Shown here: piece by piece, positions 1-7,715 of the stretch
How positions within the stretch are numbered: the first letter of the stretch is position 1
How the letters are laid out: each line of letters starts with the position of its first letter
Source: an uncultured Phascolarctobacterium sp.
GTDB lineage: Bacteria > Bacillota > Negativicutes > Acidaminococcales > Acidaminococcaceae
Direction of reading: 5' to 3'
Assembly (NCBI RefSeq): GCF_905212365.1
Contig: NZ_CAJMEH010000014.1
Location: forward strand, 1 to 40,306
Length of the DNA: 40,306 bases
Position numbers and translations under genes: made by a program
The notes under the pieces: generated by a model
Database searches by the model: none
Told to the model about the DNA's origin: nothing
Seen by the model: only the letters and a program-made list of their open reading frames with translations

Positions 1-718
1 CCGCCACAGCCTGCGTAATGTTCAGCCCGCTGTCCAATAAAAGCGCCAGCAGCTTACAAAAGCGAACTTCATAGATAAGGCGGTAAAAATTTCCGCTCCA
101 GCTGCGTCCCCACAGCCAGCGCAGCCCACGTCGGCAGCCCAGCGCCGCAAGCAGGCCGCAGCCCGCCGCCAAAGCCAGCGCCAACAGAGGATACTGCGCC
201 AGCCACAGATGCAGCCGCAAAAGTACGGCCAGCATACCTTGAGGCTCCACACGCATTCCCCTGTAAACGTCGGCCAGCACCGGCAAGACGTAGAGCAAAA
301 AGAACAGCAGCACACAAGCGGCAGCCGCCAGCAGCAGCAAGGGATACGCCGCAGCCTTGGCGATAAAGAGCCGCAGCCGCTCCTGCTCCTCATAGTATGC
401 AGCCAGCTGCTCCAATACCGCGCCCAGCTGCCCGCTGACCTCTCCCGCCGCCACCAGTTTAACGGCTAACGGTGGGAAGAAGTCCGGCTCCTGCGCCATG
501 GCCCCGGCTAAGGTGCTGCCTCTGGTAAGTAGCTGCTGCAAACGGTAGCACACCAGCGCCAGATCGCTGTCCAGCCTGCTGCGCAGCAGCCCGATAGCCC
601 GCAGCAGCGGCAAGCCGCTTTGCAGGATAACCGCCAGCTGCCGGAAGAAAACTATACGTTGTTGAGCTGTAAAGCTTTTGCTGAAGAAAATTTTGCACGC
701 CTCCCTGTCTGTAAGCAT
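1..718 (-). CDS. Type II secretion / type IV pilus inner-membrane protein GspF/PilC family, N-terminal part (cut by window edge)
   Basis: The frame from the ATG at 718 runs open for 239 codons to the window edge and reads as a T2SSF-domain protein. The first domain spans about residues 17-125 (FFRQLAVILQSGLPLLRAI, then VKLVAAGEVSGQLGAVLEQL). A hydrophobic segment rich in L and A follows at about 130-155, then a second at about 180-205. A second T2SSF repeat begins near the edge (YEVRFCKLLALLLDSGLNITQAV). Members of this family are polytopic platform proteins for pseudopilus or pilus assembly. The start is uncertain: no good ribosome site precedes the ATG, and an in-frame TGA lies 39 bases upstream. 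No ATPase gene lies upstream here, so partners would be beyond the left edge. Confidence 0.85.
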   Translation of the reverse strand, partial: MLTDREACKIFFSKSFTAQQRIVFFRQLAVILQSGLPLLRAIGLLRSRLDSDLALVCYRLQQLLTRGSTLAGAMAQEPDFFPPLAVKLVAAGEVSGQLGAVLEQLAAYYEEQERLRLFIAKAAAYPLLLLAAAACVLLFFLLYVLPVLADVYRGMRVEPQGMLAVLLRLHLWLAQYPLLALALAAGCGLLAALGCRRGLRWLWGRSWSGNFYRLIYEVRFCKLLALLLDSGLNITQAVA

Positions 719-807
719 AATATGCTTTACGCCGGCCTGCCGAAAAATTTTTCTTCACATATGAAAAGAATTGGTAAAACCAACATGGCAAAATTGTGAA
801 CTGCCGC

Positions 808-872
808 GCAGCAAAAAGCTCCGCAAGCCCAATCCATCAGGCCTGCGGAGCTTTTGTGAAATTGTTGGTTTT
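808..872. repeat. 65-bp direct repeat, copy 1
   Basis: This 65-bp stretch recurs at 3640-3704 in the same orientation, exactly 2832 bases away. The first 49 bases are identical and only two adjacent bases (TG against GT) differ in the rest. It contains a terminator hairpin. The two copies bracket the phosphoethanolamine transferase and its partner gene. Confidence 0.9.
814..855 (-). terminator. Hairpin terminator after the GDPD-like gene
   Basis: Arms AAAAGCTCCGCA (814-825) and TGCGGAGCTTTT (844-855) are a perfect 12-bp inverted repeat, ending in a T-run on either strand. It lies 75 bases downstream of the minus-strand gene ending at 930. Confidence 0.8.
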
Positions 873-929
873 TGTAAGCTCAAAGCGTAAAATTTCTTCT
901 TTCCTACAAAATTATCATTTTAGTTTTAC

Positions 930-1733
930 CTACCTATGATATTTGCCATGTTCTCTTACCAAAATAACCTTTACCCTATCGTCGTCGCGGATAGCGGCAT
1001 ACTTTCTACGAAGCAAAACTTCATACCAGCTTTGTCCATCCAACCAACTCAACAGTACAATATTGGGTGGTAATTGTAAGCCGCTCACAAATTCATAATA
1101 GTCGCCCTGAAATGATATTGCGTCGATATTACCGGAAGCGGCGATAGCTTCCGTTTTAATTTTTACGTCGTTAATTTCCGTTTTGCTCATCTTCTTAAAT
1201 TTATAATATGGGAAATAATAGCTCGTTTTGAAGCCCGCCTGTTTAAACGCGTCCAAGGCCTGATAACATTTGCTTTCAACATAAACTTTGCTTTTATCAA
1301 CGCCATACTTATCCATAAGCGAATTTAAAACAGTCAACGCATCGTCTTTATTATCCAAGCTTAAATTTTTGAAATCCAACCATAAATTATTTTTAGTTGG
1401 CAAGGAAGCATACTTCTGAAATTGCTTTTCTAAATTATAGGCTTTTAAATCATCTTTGTCGTGCGAATTTTCAAAAGCCCTGCTGTCTTCATAATATATA
1501 ATATCAAACTCCAGCCCGGCATATTTACCCGCAAACTCTTGCTGCTTAGCAACCGAATCCACTCTGTGCAGCCAAAATTTATCAGGCATATATTGTTCTG
1601 CCCAATGGTTTTCTACGCTGGCTGGAGCAAAACTTAACAGCCTTACGACTATTCTGTCATAATTAAAAACAGCTAATGCTACACAGAACGCTAAAAGTAT
1701 AAATTTTGTTTTTTGTCGAAGCTTTTCTATCAT
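930..1733 (-). CDS. Membrane-anchored GDPD-like (glycerophosphodiesterase-fold) protein, partner of the phosphoethanolamine transferase
   Basis: A 267-aa protein with one N-terminal membrane segment (about residues 10-28) and an exported domain. The pattern HRVDS, then LEFDIIYYEDS, then ENSHD (about residues 56-91) resembles the active-site order of glycerophosphodiester phosphodiesterases: His-Arg, Glu-x-Asp, His-Asp. Later strand-like segments (NLWLDFKNL, VYVESKCY, FKTSYYFPYY) fit a TIM-barrel of that superfamily. This is a motif-level reading, not a full family match. Its ATG overlaps the stop of the upstream transferase gene by 4 bases (ATGA), so the two are translationally coupled and probably work on the same lipid-linked reaction. 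The substrate is unknown. Base composition is AT-rich compared with the genes on either side. Confidence 0.6.
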   Translation of the reverse strand: MIEKLRQKTKFILLAFCVALAVFNYDRIVVRLLSFAPASVENHWAEQYMPDKFWLHRVDSVAKQQEFAGKYAGLEFDIIYYEDSRAFENSHDKDDLKAYNLEKQFQKYASLPTKNNLWLDFKNLSLDNKDDALTVLNSLMDKYGVDKSKVYVESKCYQALDAFKQAGFKTSYYFPYYKFKKMSKTEINDVKIKTEAIAASGNIDAISFQGDYYEFVSGLQLPPNIVLLSWLDGQSWYEVLLRRKYAAIRDDDRVKVILVREHGKYHR

Positions 1734-3484
1734 TGCAAATCCTCCCGTACAAATCTTTGACCGTACAATGTTTTAAACCGCTGTATATCGCTGTTATAAT
1801 ACGTGCTCGTAATATCGTTTTCTTGCTCATATATGTCTGGTATTTTTATATTCATCAAACCTAACATTATATTAAAAATTAAATCGTTGGTAAAAACTTT
1901 ATCTTGAGAATTACGCAAAATATTTACCATAGCCGCGTCTTTTTGCCTAAAGCGTTCACTAAAGCCTATATACATAGGTATATGCGTCATAGGCCAAACA
2001 AATTTACTAGCATCATGCCCTAATTTTTCTTCAACTGCATCTGCATGGTCAGCGAAATATATCATACAATTAAATTCTGGTAAGCTTCTAACATACTCGT
2101 AAATTTTACTTACCACATAATCATTATATAATATACTATTATCATAGCTGCCAACTTCACTACTCATATCCGAAAATACAGCAAAATCACGAGGATAACG
2201 TTCCCTATAAGATCCATGGTTCCCCATTAGGTGAATTACTATCAGCATCTTATCAGTAAGCTTTAAGGATTTTAAACTATCTAGAAGTTTTAAATCGTAA
2301 GCATTAGAAACTGTCGTTTCGCCTATATTATGATTTATCCAATCTTGCTGATTAGCTTCGCTGGCAATAACGGTAATCGGAGTATCCCAAGCGCTGTATT
2401 TTATTTGATTGCTAAGCCAGGCAGTTTCATATCCAGCCGCTTCGGCAACTTCTAAAAGAGATACTGCATTTTCCAACTGCAACTCATTATACTGGTTTTT
2501 AGCAGTCAGCGCATATGTCAAAACAGGTATGGTATGCGTATGGCAGGAATAAGCGTTAGTAAATTTAATAAAATTATCCTGCTTAAACGCTTCTCCTAGC
2601 CATGGCGTAGTTTTTTTATCATATCCATAAGCCGACATATGGTCTTTACTTTGCGACTCGCCGATAACCAAGACAAAAACTCCTTGCTGTTTTCCGTTCT
2701 CCTGCAAATTTAATCTAACGATGCTTTTTCTTTGCGCTTGCATTTTTTGGAAATCAGCATACTTTTGTAAATTTTCTTTTGCTTTCCATCCTGTATTAAG
2801 TATTAGATTATCCCTAGTTTTATAGCATGCCGTTGCGCTCACCAAAAGAGCTAAAGATATAAAAGCGGTAAAATGCTTTTTCTCCTTAACCAACAATACG
2901 CTTTGCATATTACGCCAAACTATCCCAGCGACAATTACAATAAATATAATTGCAGCCATTCCGCTTACTGTAAAATAATCCGATAAATATTCTTTCGATT
3001 CTCCTAAATTAGTTTGCATAACCGCCAGCAATGTATCAGAGGCAAACCAGGCGTCCATGGACAAATAATATCCCCAAAATACGATTGGAATAATCAAAGC
3101 TAAGATTAACAATAAAACCAATATAAATTTTTTAGTCCGTTGCCATAACATAGAAACTGTTAATATTATTAAGCAACTCTCATTCAACGAAAAGCTCAAA
3201 TATTTTATTGCCAGATATACTTGACTGCTATCATTTAGATTGTAATAGATATACAATACAGAAGCCAGTAGCGTCCCTAATGCTCCCCAAGTAATAAAAT
3301 ATTTTCTCCTATCGCTGTATAGATGGCTTGTCAATACCACAATTATTGCTGCTGCTAATAAACTTTGGCTACGACGATATACTAAATTACCCGTCAATAA
3401 GCTCATTACCATAAGCAAACTAAAATATATCGCTACAATTTCCAAAGCGCCATATTGTAAAATCTTACTACATTTTATCTTCAT
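1730..3484 (-). CDS. Phosphoethanolamine transferase, EptA/CptA-type sulfatase-family enzyme
   Basis: A protein of about 584 aa with several N-terminal membrane helices (roughly residues 15-225) followed by a periplasmic sulfatase-fold domain. Visible family marks are VFVLVIGESQSKDHMSAYGY (metal-binding Glu region), YSCHTHTIP (region of the Thr nucleophile), HLMGNHGSY, and FADHADAVEEKLGHD (metal-binding Asp-His pair and a further His). Enzymes of this family move phosphoethanolamine from phosphatidylethanolamine to lipid A, core sugars or other glycans. I start at the third codon (ATG 3484) because AGGAGG sits 8 bases before it and only 2 bases before the first ATG. A promoter lies just upstream, and the next gene overlaps its stop. 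The actual acceptor cannot be told from sequence. Confidence 0.85.
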   Translation of the reverse strand: MKIKCSKILQYGALEIVAIYFSLLMVMSLLTGNLVYRRSQSLLAAAIIVVLTSHLYSDRRKYFITWGALGTLLASVLYIYYNLNDSSQVYLAIKYLSFSLNESCLIILTVSMLWQRTKKFILVLLLILALIIPIVFWGYYLSMDAWFASDTLLAVMQTNLGESKEYLSDYFTVSGMAAIIFIVIVAGIVWRNMQSVLLVKEKKHFTAFISLALLVSATACYKTRDNLILNTGWKAKENLQKYADFQKMQAQRKSIVRLNLQENGKQQGVFVLVIGESQSKDHMSAYGYDKKTTPWLGEAFKQDNFIKFTNAYSCHTHTIPVLTYALTAKNQYNELQLENAVSLLEVAEAAGYETAWLSNQIKYSAWDTPITVIASEANQQDWINHNIGETTVSNAYDLKLLDSLKSLKLTDKMLIVIHLMGNHGSYRERYPRDFAVFSDMSSEVGSYDNSILYNDYVVSKIYEYVRSLPEFNCMIYFADHADAVEEKLGHDASKFVWPMTHIPMYIGFSERFRQKDAAMVNILRNSQDKVFTNDLIFNIMLGLMNIKIPDIYEQENDITSTYYNSDIQRFKTLYGQRFVREDLQ

Positions 3485-3513
3485 CACCATAACCTCCTAG
3501 TTTTCCTAGGGTA

Positions 3514-3541
3514 ATTATAGCTTCTCGTCCCCCCCAGTCAA
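3514..3541 (-). promoter_or_regulatory. Sigma-70 promoter of the phosphoethanolamine transferase operon
   Basis: On the minus strand TTGACT (3541-3536) and TATAAT (3519-3514) are separated by 16 bases that include a run of seven Gs. The promoter lies about 30 bases before the start codon and shows the module has its own transcription start. Confidence 0.75.
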
Positions 3542-3639
3542 GCAAAAGTGCATCGAGCCCTTTTGCATTGCGACACTTTCGTGTCGGCTACCTCGCTTTA
3601 TGTCACTTTAAAATTCGCAACTATTAATGCCATAGCCGA

Positions 3640-3704
3640 GCAGCAAAAAGCTCCGCAAGCCCAATCCATCAGGCCTGCGGAGCTTTTGGTAAATTGTTGG
3701 TTTT
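3640..3704. repeat. 65-bp direct repeat, copy 2
   Basis: Near-identical to 808-872 (63 of 65 bases). It lies directly downstream of rfbB and serves as its terminator. Confidence 0.9.
3646..3687 (-). terminator. Hairpin terminator after rfbB
   Basis: The same perfect 12-bp inverted repeat as at 814-855, here with arms 3646-3657 and 3676-3687. It lies 28 bases after the rfbB stop codon. Confidence 0.8.
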
Positions 3705-3715
3705 ACTCTGAAAAT

Positions 3716-4735
3716 TTATCTGTTTCCGTACATTTTGGCATAATAATTTTGGTACTCGCCGCTGATAATATCCTGCCACCACTTCTTATTATCCAAATAC
3801 CACTGAATAGTTTTCTTAATGCCGTCGGCAAATTTAGTTTCCGGCAGCCACCCCAGCTCGTTATGAATCTTAGTCGGGTCGATAGCGTAACGCATATCGT
3901 GCCCCTTGCGGTCGGTAACGTGGGTAATCAGGCTTTCCGGCTTGCCCAATTCCTTGCAAATCAGCTTTACAATATCGATATTGCGCATCTCGTTATGCCC
4001 GCCGATATTATACACCTCGCCGACTCTGCCCCTATGGATAATCAAATCGACGGCCTTGCAGTGATCCTCCACATACAGCCAATCGCGCACATTCAAACCC
4101 TCGCCGTATACCGGCAGCGGCTTATCTGCCAGAGCGTTGGCTATCATCAGCGGGATAAGCTTTTCTGGAAAATGATAAGGCCCATAGTTATTAGAGCAGC
4201 GGGAAATTGTCACCGGCAGGCCATAAGTACGATAATAAGCCATAACAAGCAGGTCCGCCCCCGCCTTGGACGACGAATACGGACTGCTGGTATGAATCGG
4301 AGTTTCTTCCGTAAAAAATAAATCCGGCCTGTCCAACGGCAAATCGCCATACACCTCGTCCGTAGAAACCTGATGGTAACGGATAACGCCATACTTGCGA
4401 CAGGCGTCCATCAGCGTCGCCGTACCGATGATATTAGTCTGCAAAAAAATGCCGGGGTCTTCAATAGAGCGGTCGACGTGGCTTTCAGCAGCAAAATTCA
4501 CTACGATATCAGGGCGTTCTTCTTCAAATAATTTATATACCGCCTCACGGTCGCAAATGTCGGCCTTCACAAAGCGAAATTGCGGATTATCCATTACGCT
4601 TGCCAAAGTCGATAAATTACCTGCGTAGGTAAGCTTATCCAGACAAATAATACGATAATCAGGATGCTTGTCCAGCATATGAAAAATAAAATTAGAGCCG
4701 ATAAAGCCCGCGCCGCCGGTAACAATAATATTCAT
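3716..4735 (-). CDS. rfbB: dTDP-glucose 4,6-dehydratase
   Basis: 339 aa, the normal length for RfbB/RmlB. It converts dTDP-glucose to dTDP-4-keto-6-deoxyglucose using bound NAD, the second step of dTDP-rhamnose synthesis and of other deoxysugars. The Rossmann motif GGAGFIG is at residues 7-13. NFAAESHVDRSI, STDEVYG (catalytic Thr-Asp-Glu), YSSSKAGAD (catalytic Tyr-xxx-Lys) and SNNYGPYHFPEKLIP are textbook family motifs. The start ATG has GGGGG about 8 bases upstream. It stands alone: rfbA, rfbC and rfbD are not in this window, so they must lie elsewhere or the product feeds another sugar pathway. Confidence 0.96.
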   Translation of the reverse strand: MNIIVTGGAGFIGSNFIFHMLDKHPDYRIICLDKLTYAGNLSTLASVMDNPQFRFVKADICDREAVYKLFEEERPDIVVNFAAESHVDRSIEDPGIFLQTNIIGTATLMDACRKYGVIRYHQVSTDEVYGDLPLDRPDLFFTEETPIHTSSPYSSSKAGADLLVMAYYRTYGLPVTISRCSNNYGPYHFPEKLIPLMIANALADKPLPVYGEGLNVRDWLYVEDHCKAVDLIIHRGRVGEVYNIGGHNEMRNIDIVKLICKELGKPESLITHVTDRKGHDMRYAIDPTKIHNELGWLPETKFADGIKKTIQWYLDNKKWWQDIISGEYQNYYAKMYGNR

Positions 4736-4782
4736 ACTAATATCCCCCTTCTTTATTTAAAGCGTTTTATCCTCTTATTTAT

Positions 4783-5274
4783 TCAATACCATTGTGTTTT
4801 GGAAAGCAGCCAGCCCTCTTCGCCGCTTTTCGGCGAACGCACGCGCAGCCACGTACCCTCGTCCACCGGCTTCACCATAGCCTTAGGCACGGATAAAACA
4901 GCATGCTCTCCCTTAGTCGTTTTAATCTTAATCAAGCAAGGATTATTTGCCTTGTCCAACTGCGCAGCTTCCAGCTGATAAACCGCTCCCTTGACAAGCT
5001 TATACTTCGTCCTGGACTCATCCTCAGCCAGCAGATTATCCTGCATAATTACGGCCGTAGGCTTTTCCATAACTACCTGCTCCAGTACAGTCAGCTCTTC
5101 TCCTGCGCTGAAAGCGCTGCAGCGCGCCGCAGTCACCGACGGCGCAGCATAGAACTCATCCGCAGTGCTGGCGCTGACCGTATGCAGCCGAGTGCCTAAA
5201 ATATTATTAGCCATAATAAAACCTGCCGCAGCGCAAAGAAACGCTAAAAGCAGCATAACCGCTCTTTTACTCAT
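4783..5274 (-). CDS. Membrane-anchored SH3-like domain protein (downstream copy)
   Basis: About 163 aa. An N-terminal signal-anchor (about residues 3-22) is followed by an exported region with a C-terminal bacterial SH3-like stretch (GTWLRVRSPKSGEEGWLLSKTQWY). Such domains usually bind peptidoglycan or other envelope ligands. The frame extends to a GTG at 5283, but the ATG at 5274 has GAGG about 8 bases before it and is preferred. It follows the next SH3-like gene by 10 bases and shares its design (short N-terminus, one membrane segment, C-terminal SH3-like end). The two are probably diverged paralogues in one operon. Function is unknown. Confidence 0.6.
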   Translation of the reverse strand: MSKRAVMLLLAFLCAAAGFIMANNILGTRLHTVSASTADEFYAAPSVTAARCSAFSAGEELTVLEQVVMEKPTAVIMQDNLLAEDESRTKYKLVKGAVYQLEAAQLDKANNPCLIKIKTTKGEHAVLSVPKAMVKPVDEGTWLRVRSPKSGEEGWLLSKTQWY

Positions 5275-5284
5275 CACAGGCACC

Positions 5285-5872
5285 TCACATCAATTTACTG
5301 TCGGACAAAGCGTCGTATTGCATATATCCCGGCTTACCGTTAAACTCCACTTTCTTCCATTGGCCGATATAGGGAAAGCGCAAATAAGCAGTGTCAAAAT
5401 TCTTTTCATAATACTTGCCATCCACTAAAACGCGGCCCCTGGTTTCGCCTCTGCCATTATCAGCCTGCAGAACTAAAACCTGACTTCCGGCAGGAATAAT
5501 GTGCCTGCGCCCGAACAGGCGCTGAAATTGCAGCTCTACAGTAGTTACCGCATATCTATCGTCCTTATCCTGACTGGACACCAAATCAAGGTAATCCACC
5601 TTCACACCCTTGGACATGCGCTCGATAACAGTTCCCTTCAGGCTCGACGGTATATTGTACATTTCCGCCTTATCCCGCAGCACCACGCACTGCAGGCGGC
5701 CCGCTTCTACCGCAGCATACTGCAAATTTTCCGTCAGCCGCGCCGTATTATACTTCTCCCCGCTTGTTCCCTGCGCGGAAAGCAAGGCGTAGCAGGCTCC
5801 GGCCACAAGCCCTATGACAAAAAAGCCGGTAAGCACAAAGGCTTTGGCCTTTAATGCGTATCTGTTTTTCAT
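5285..5872 (-). CDS. Membrane-anchored SH3-like domain protein (upstream copy)
   Basis: 195 aa. A basic N-terminus (MKNRYALKAKAF) leads into one hydrophobic segment (about residues 12-32), with the rest predicted outside the membrane. The C-terminal part (RFPYIGQWKKVEFNGKPGYMQYDALS) resembles an SH3b fold with its typical WKKV..NGKPGYM pattern. A well-formed promoter lies about 55 bases upstream. It forms a two-gene unit with the related gene downstream. I recognise no specific family; a role in the cell envelope is inferred from architecture only. Confidence 0.6.
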   Translation of the reverse strand: MKNRYALKAKAFVLTGFFVIGLVAGACYALLSAQGTSGEKYNTARLTENLQYAAVEAGRLQCVVLRDKAEMYNIPSSLKGTVIERMSKGVKVDYLDLVSSQDKDDRYAVTTVELQFQRLFGRRHIIPAGSQVLVLQADNGRGETRGRVLVDGKYYEKNFDTAYLRFPYIGQWKKVEFNGKPGYMQYDALSDSKLM

Positions 5873-5923
5873 ATGTCAGCACTCCTCTGTTAAAACTAAG
5901 AAGCCTAAAGCTAAATAATTACA

Positions 5924-5952
5924 AGTATATTTTTACATAATTGCCGTTACAA
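5924..5952 (-). promoter_or_regulatory. Promoter of the SH3-like gene pair
   Basis: Minus strand TTGTAA (5952-5947), a 17-base spacer, and TATACT (5929-5924), about 50 bases before the 5872 start codon. Confidence 0.6.
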
Positions 5953-5987
5953 TTCAAGCCCCCTTGGATTAAGCTGCAGCAAAAGAT

Positions 5988-6022
5988 ACAAAAAAAGACC
6001 TAAGAGCAAGCTCCTAGGTCTT
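5988..6022 (-). terminator. Rho-independent terminator after tRNA-Leu
   Basis: Arms AAGACCTA (5995-6002) and TAGGTCTT (6015-6022) with further GAGC/GCTC pairing inside, followed on the minus strand by a run of seven Ts. It lies 12 bases past the tRNA 3' end. Confidence 0.85.
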
Positions 6023-6033
6023 GATAAACAAAA

Positions 6034-6119
6034 TGGTGCGGTAGAGAGGATTTGAACCTCCACGGGGTTGCCCCCACTAGCTCCTGAGGCTAGCGCGTCT
6101 GCCGTTCCGCCACTACCGC
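6034..6119 (-). tRNA. tRNA-Leu (anticodon CAG)
   Basis: An 86-base class II tRNA. The acceptor arms GCGGTAG and CTACCGC pair perfectly and CCA is encoded. The D-arm region is GGCGGAACGGCAGAC. The anticodon stem CTAGC/GCTAG holds the loop CTCAGGA, giving CAG at positions 34-36. A long variable arm (TGGGGGCAACCCCG) and a T-loop GTTCAAATC follow. These are leucine tRNA traits. Confidence 0.95.
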
Positions 6120-6156
6120 ATCTATATCATTTGCTGCTTTCATAAGCAACACAAAT

Positions 6157-6185
6157 ATGATAGCACAATAAAGCGAGACTGTCAA
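6157..6185 (-). promoter_or_regulatory. Promoter of tRNA-Leu
   Basis: Minus strand TTGACA (6185-6180), exactly 17 bases, then TATCAT (6162-6157). It ends 38 bases before the tRNA 5' end, so the tRNA is transcribed independently of gatB upstream. Confidence 0.8.
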
Positions 6186-6269
6186 CTATTTTTATATAAC
6201 TTTACCGCTCATCTTTGCCAAAGCAAGTAAACAAGCTGCGGCAAAGCATAACGGTGCTTATAACGCTTT

Positions 6270-7715
6270 TTATTGCATCTTTTCTTTGAGCATCTTAGTA
6301 ACCATCCCCGGATTAGCCTTACCGCGGGATTTCTTCATAATCTGGCCTACCAGGAAGCCGATAGCCTTATCCTTACCGGCCTTATAGTCGGCAACGGACT
6401 GCGGGTTTTCGGCGATAGTTTCCTCTACCAGCTGCAAAATAGCGCCCTCGTCGCTGACCTGCTCCAGTCCCAGCTTCTTAACCAGCGCTTTCGGAGCCTC
6501 GTCTTCCTTGAGCATTTCGGCAAAGACCTTTTTTGCCAGCTTGCTGGACAGTACGCCGTCCTTAATCAAATTAACCAGCTCGGCCAGATGGTCGGGGCTT
6601 ACCTTAAAGTCGGCGATAGTAATGCCTTCGTTATTCATATAAGCGGAAACGTCGCCCAGCAGCCAGTTGGATACAGCCTTGCTGTCCTTGGCGTTCTTAA
6701 CGGCAGCGTCAAAGTATTCGGCCATAGCCTTACTGGAAACGATTTGGGAAGCGTCGTATTCCGGCAGGCCGTGCTCGTTCATCAGGCGGGCCTGACGCTG
6801 TGCCGGCAGCTCCGGCAAAGTAGCGCGGATACGCTCGATCCAGGCGTCGTCCAATTGTACGGGCACAAGGTCGGGCTCGGGGAAGTAACGGTAATCGTGA
6901 GCTTCCTCTTTAGAGCGCATGGACAGGGTTACGCCGTTGGCCTCGTCCCAGGTACGGGTTTCCTGTACTACATGGCCGCCGTCCTCCAGCACCTCTTTTT
7001 GACGCTCCACCTCGTAGTTGATGGCGCGCTCCAAAGCGCGGAAGGAGTTCAGGTTTTTAATTTCTGCACGGGTGCCGAATTCCTTAGCGCCTACGGGCAT
7101 AATGGAAATATTGGCGTCGCAGCGCAGGCTGCCCTCCTGCATTTTGCAATCGCAGACGTCGGTGTATTCCAGAATGGCTTTCAGGTTTTCCATATAAGCA
7201 CGGGCTTCCTCAGCGCTGCGCATATCCGGCTCGGATACAATCTCGATCAGCGGCACGCCGGCGCGGTTATAATCGACGGCAGAAGAATCGGATGTACTGA
7301 TGGTAGCGCCGCTGTGATTCAGCTTACCGGCGTCCTCCTCCATGTGGATACGGGTAATGCCGATGCGCTTGCTTTCGCCGCTGCTCAGCTTAATATCGAT
7401 ATGGCCGCCTAAACAGATGGGCTTATCAAATTGGGAAATCTGATAGTTCTTAGCCAAATCGGGATAGAAATAATTTTTACGGTCGAATTTATTGAACTTC
7501 TGAATATCGCAGTTCAGAGCCAGGCCTGCTTTAATAGCGAAGTCTACCACCTGCTTGTTCAGCACGGGCAATGCGCCGGGCATGCCCAGACAAACGGGGC
7601 ACACATGGGTGTTCGGCGTGCTGCCAAAGTCAGTGGAACAGCTGCAAAAGGCTTTAGTTTTAGTTTTCAGCTCGGCGTGTACTTCCAGGCCGATGACGGT
7701 AATATATTTAGTCAT
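6270..7715 (-). CDS. gatB: Aspartyl/glutamyl-tRNA(Asn/Gln) amidotransferase subunit B
   Basis: 481 aa, full length. It forms with GatC and GatA the enzyme that amidates misacylated Glu-tRNA(Gln) and/or Asp-tRNA(Asn). The N-terminus ITVIGLEVHAELKTKTKAFC and the zinc-ligand pairs CSCS and CPVCLG are classic. MEEDAGK, YNRAGVPLIEIVSEPD, RCDANIS and EIKNLNSFRALERAI follow, and the C-terminal YqeY-like tRNA-binding tail ends GKANPGMVTKMLKEK. Its ATG overlaps the gatA stop (TAATG), which indicates coupling. It is the last gene of gatC-gatA-gatB. Confidence 0.97.
   Translation of the reverse strand: MTKYITVIGLEVHAELKTKTKAFCSCSTDFGSTPNTHVCPVCLGMPGALPVLNKQVVDFAIKAGLALNCDIQKFNKFDRKNYFYPDLAKNYQISQFDKPICLGGHIDIKLSSGESKRIGITRIHMEEDAGKLNHSGATISTSDSSAVDYNRAGVPLIEIVSEPDMRSAEEARAYMENLKAILEYTDVCDCKMQEGSLRCDANISIMPVGAKEFGTRAEIKNLNSFRALERAINYEVERQKEVLEDGGHVVQETRTWDEANGVTLSMRSKEEAHDYRYFPEPDLVPVQLDDAWIERIRATLPELPAQRQARLMNEHGLPEYDASQIVSSKAMAEYFDAAVKNAKDSKAVSNWLLGDVSAYMNNEGITIADFKVSPDHLAELVNLIKDGVLSSKLAKKVFAEMLKEDEAPKALVKKLGLEQVSDEGAILQLVEETIAENPQSVADYKAGKDKAIGFLVGQIMKKSRGKANPGMVTKMLKEKMQ

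Noticed and set aside
459..791. 110-codon minus-strand frame near the left edge
   Set aside because: It overlaps the GspF/PilC coding frame, which has clear homology; this one is a composition-biased shadow.
808..3704. CRISPR-like repeat
   Set aside because: Only two copies exist, 2.8 kb apart, with genes between them and an internal terminator hairpin.
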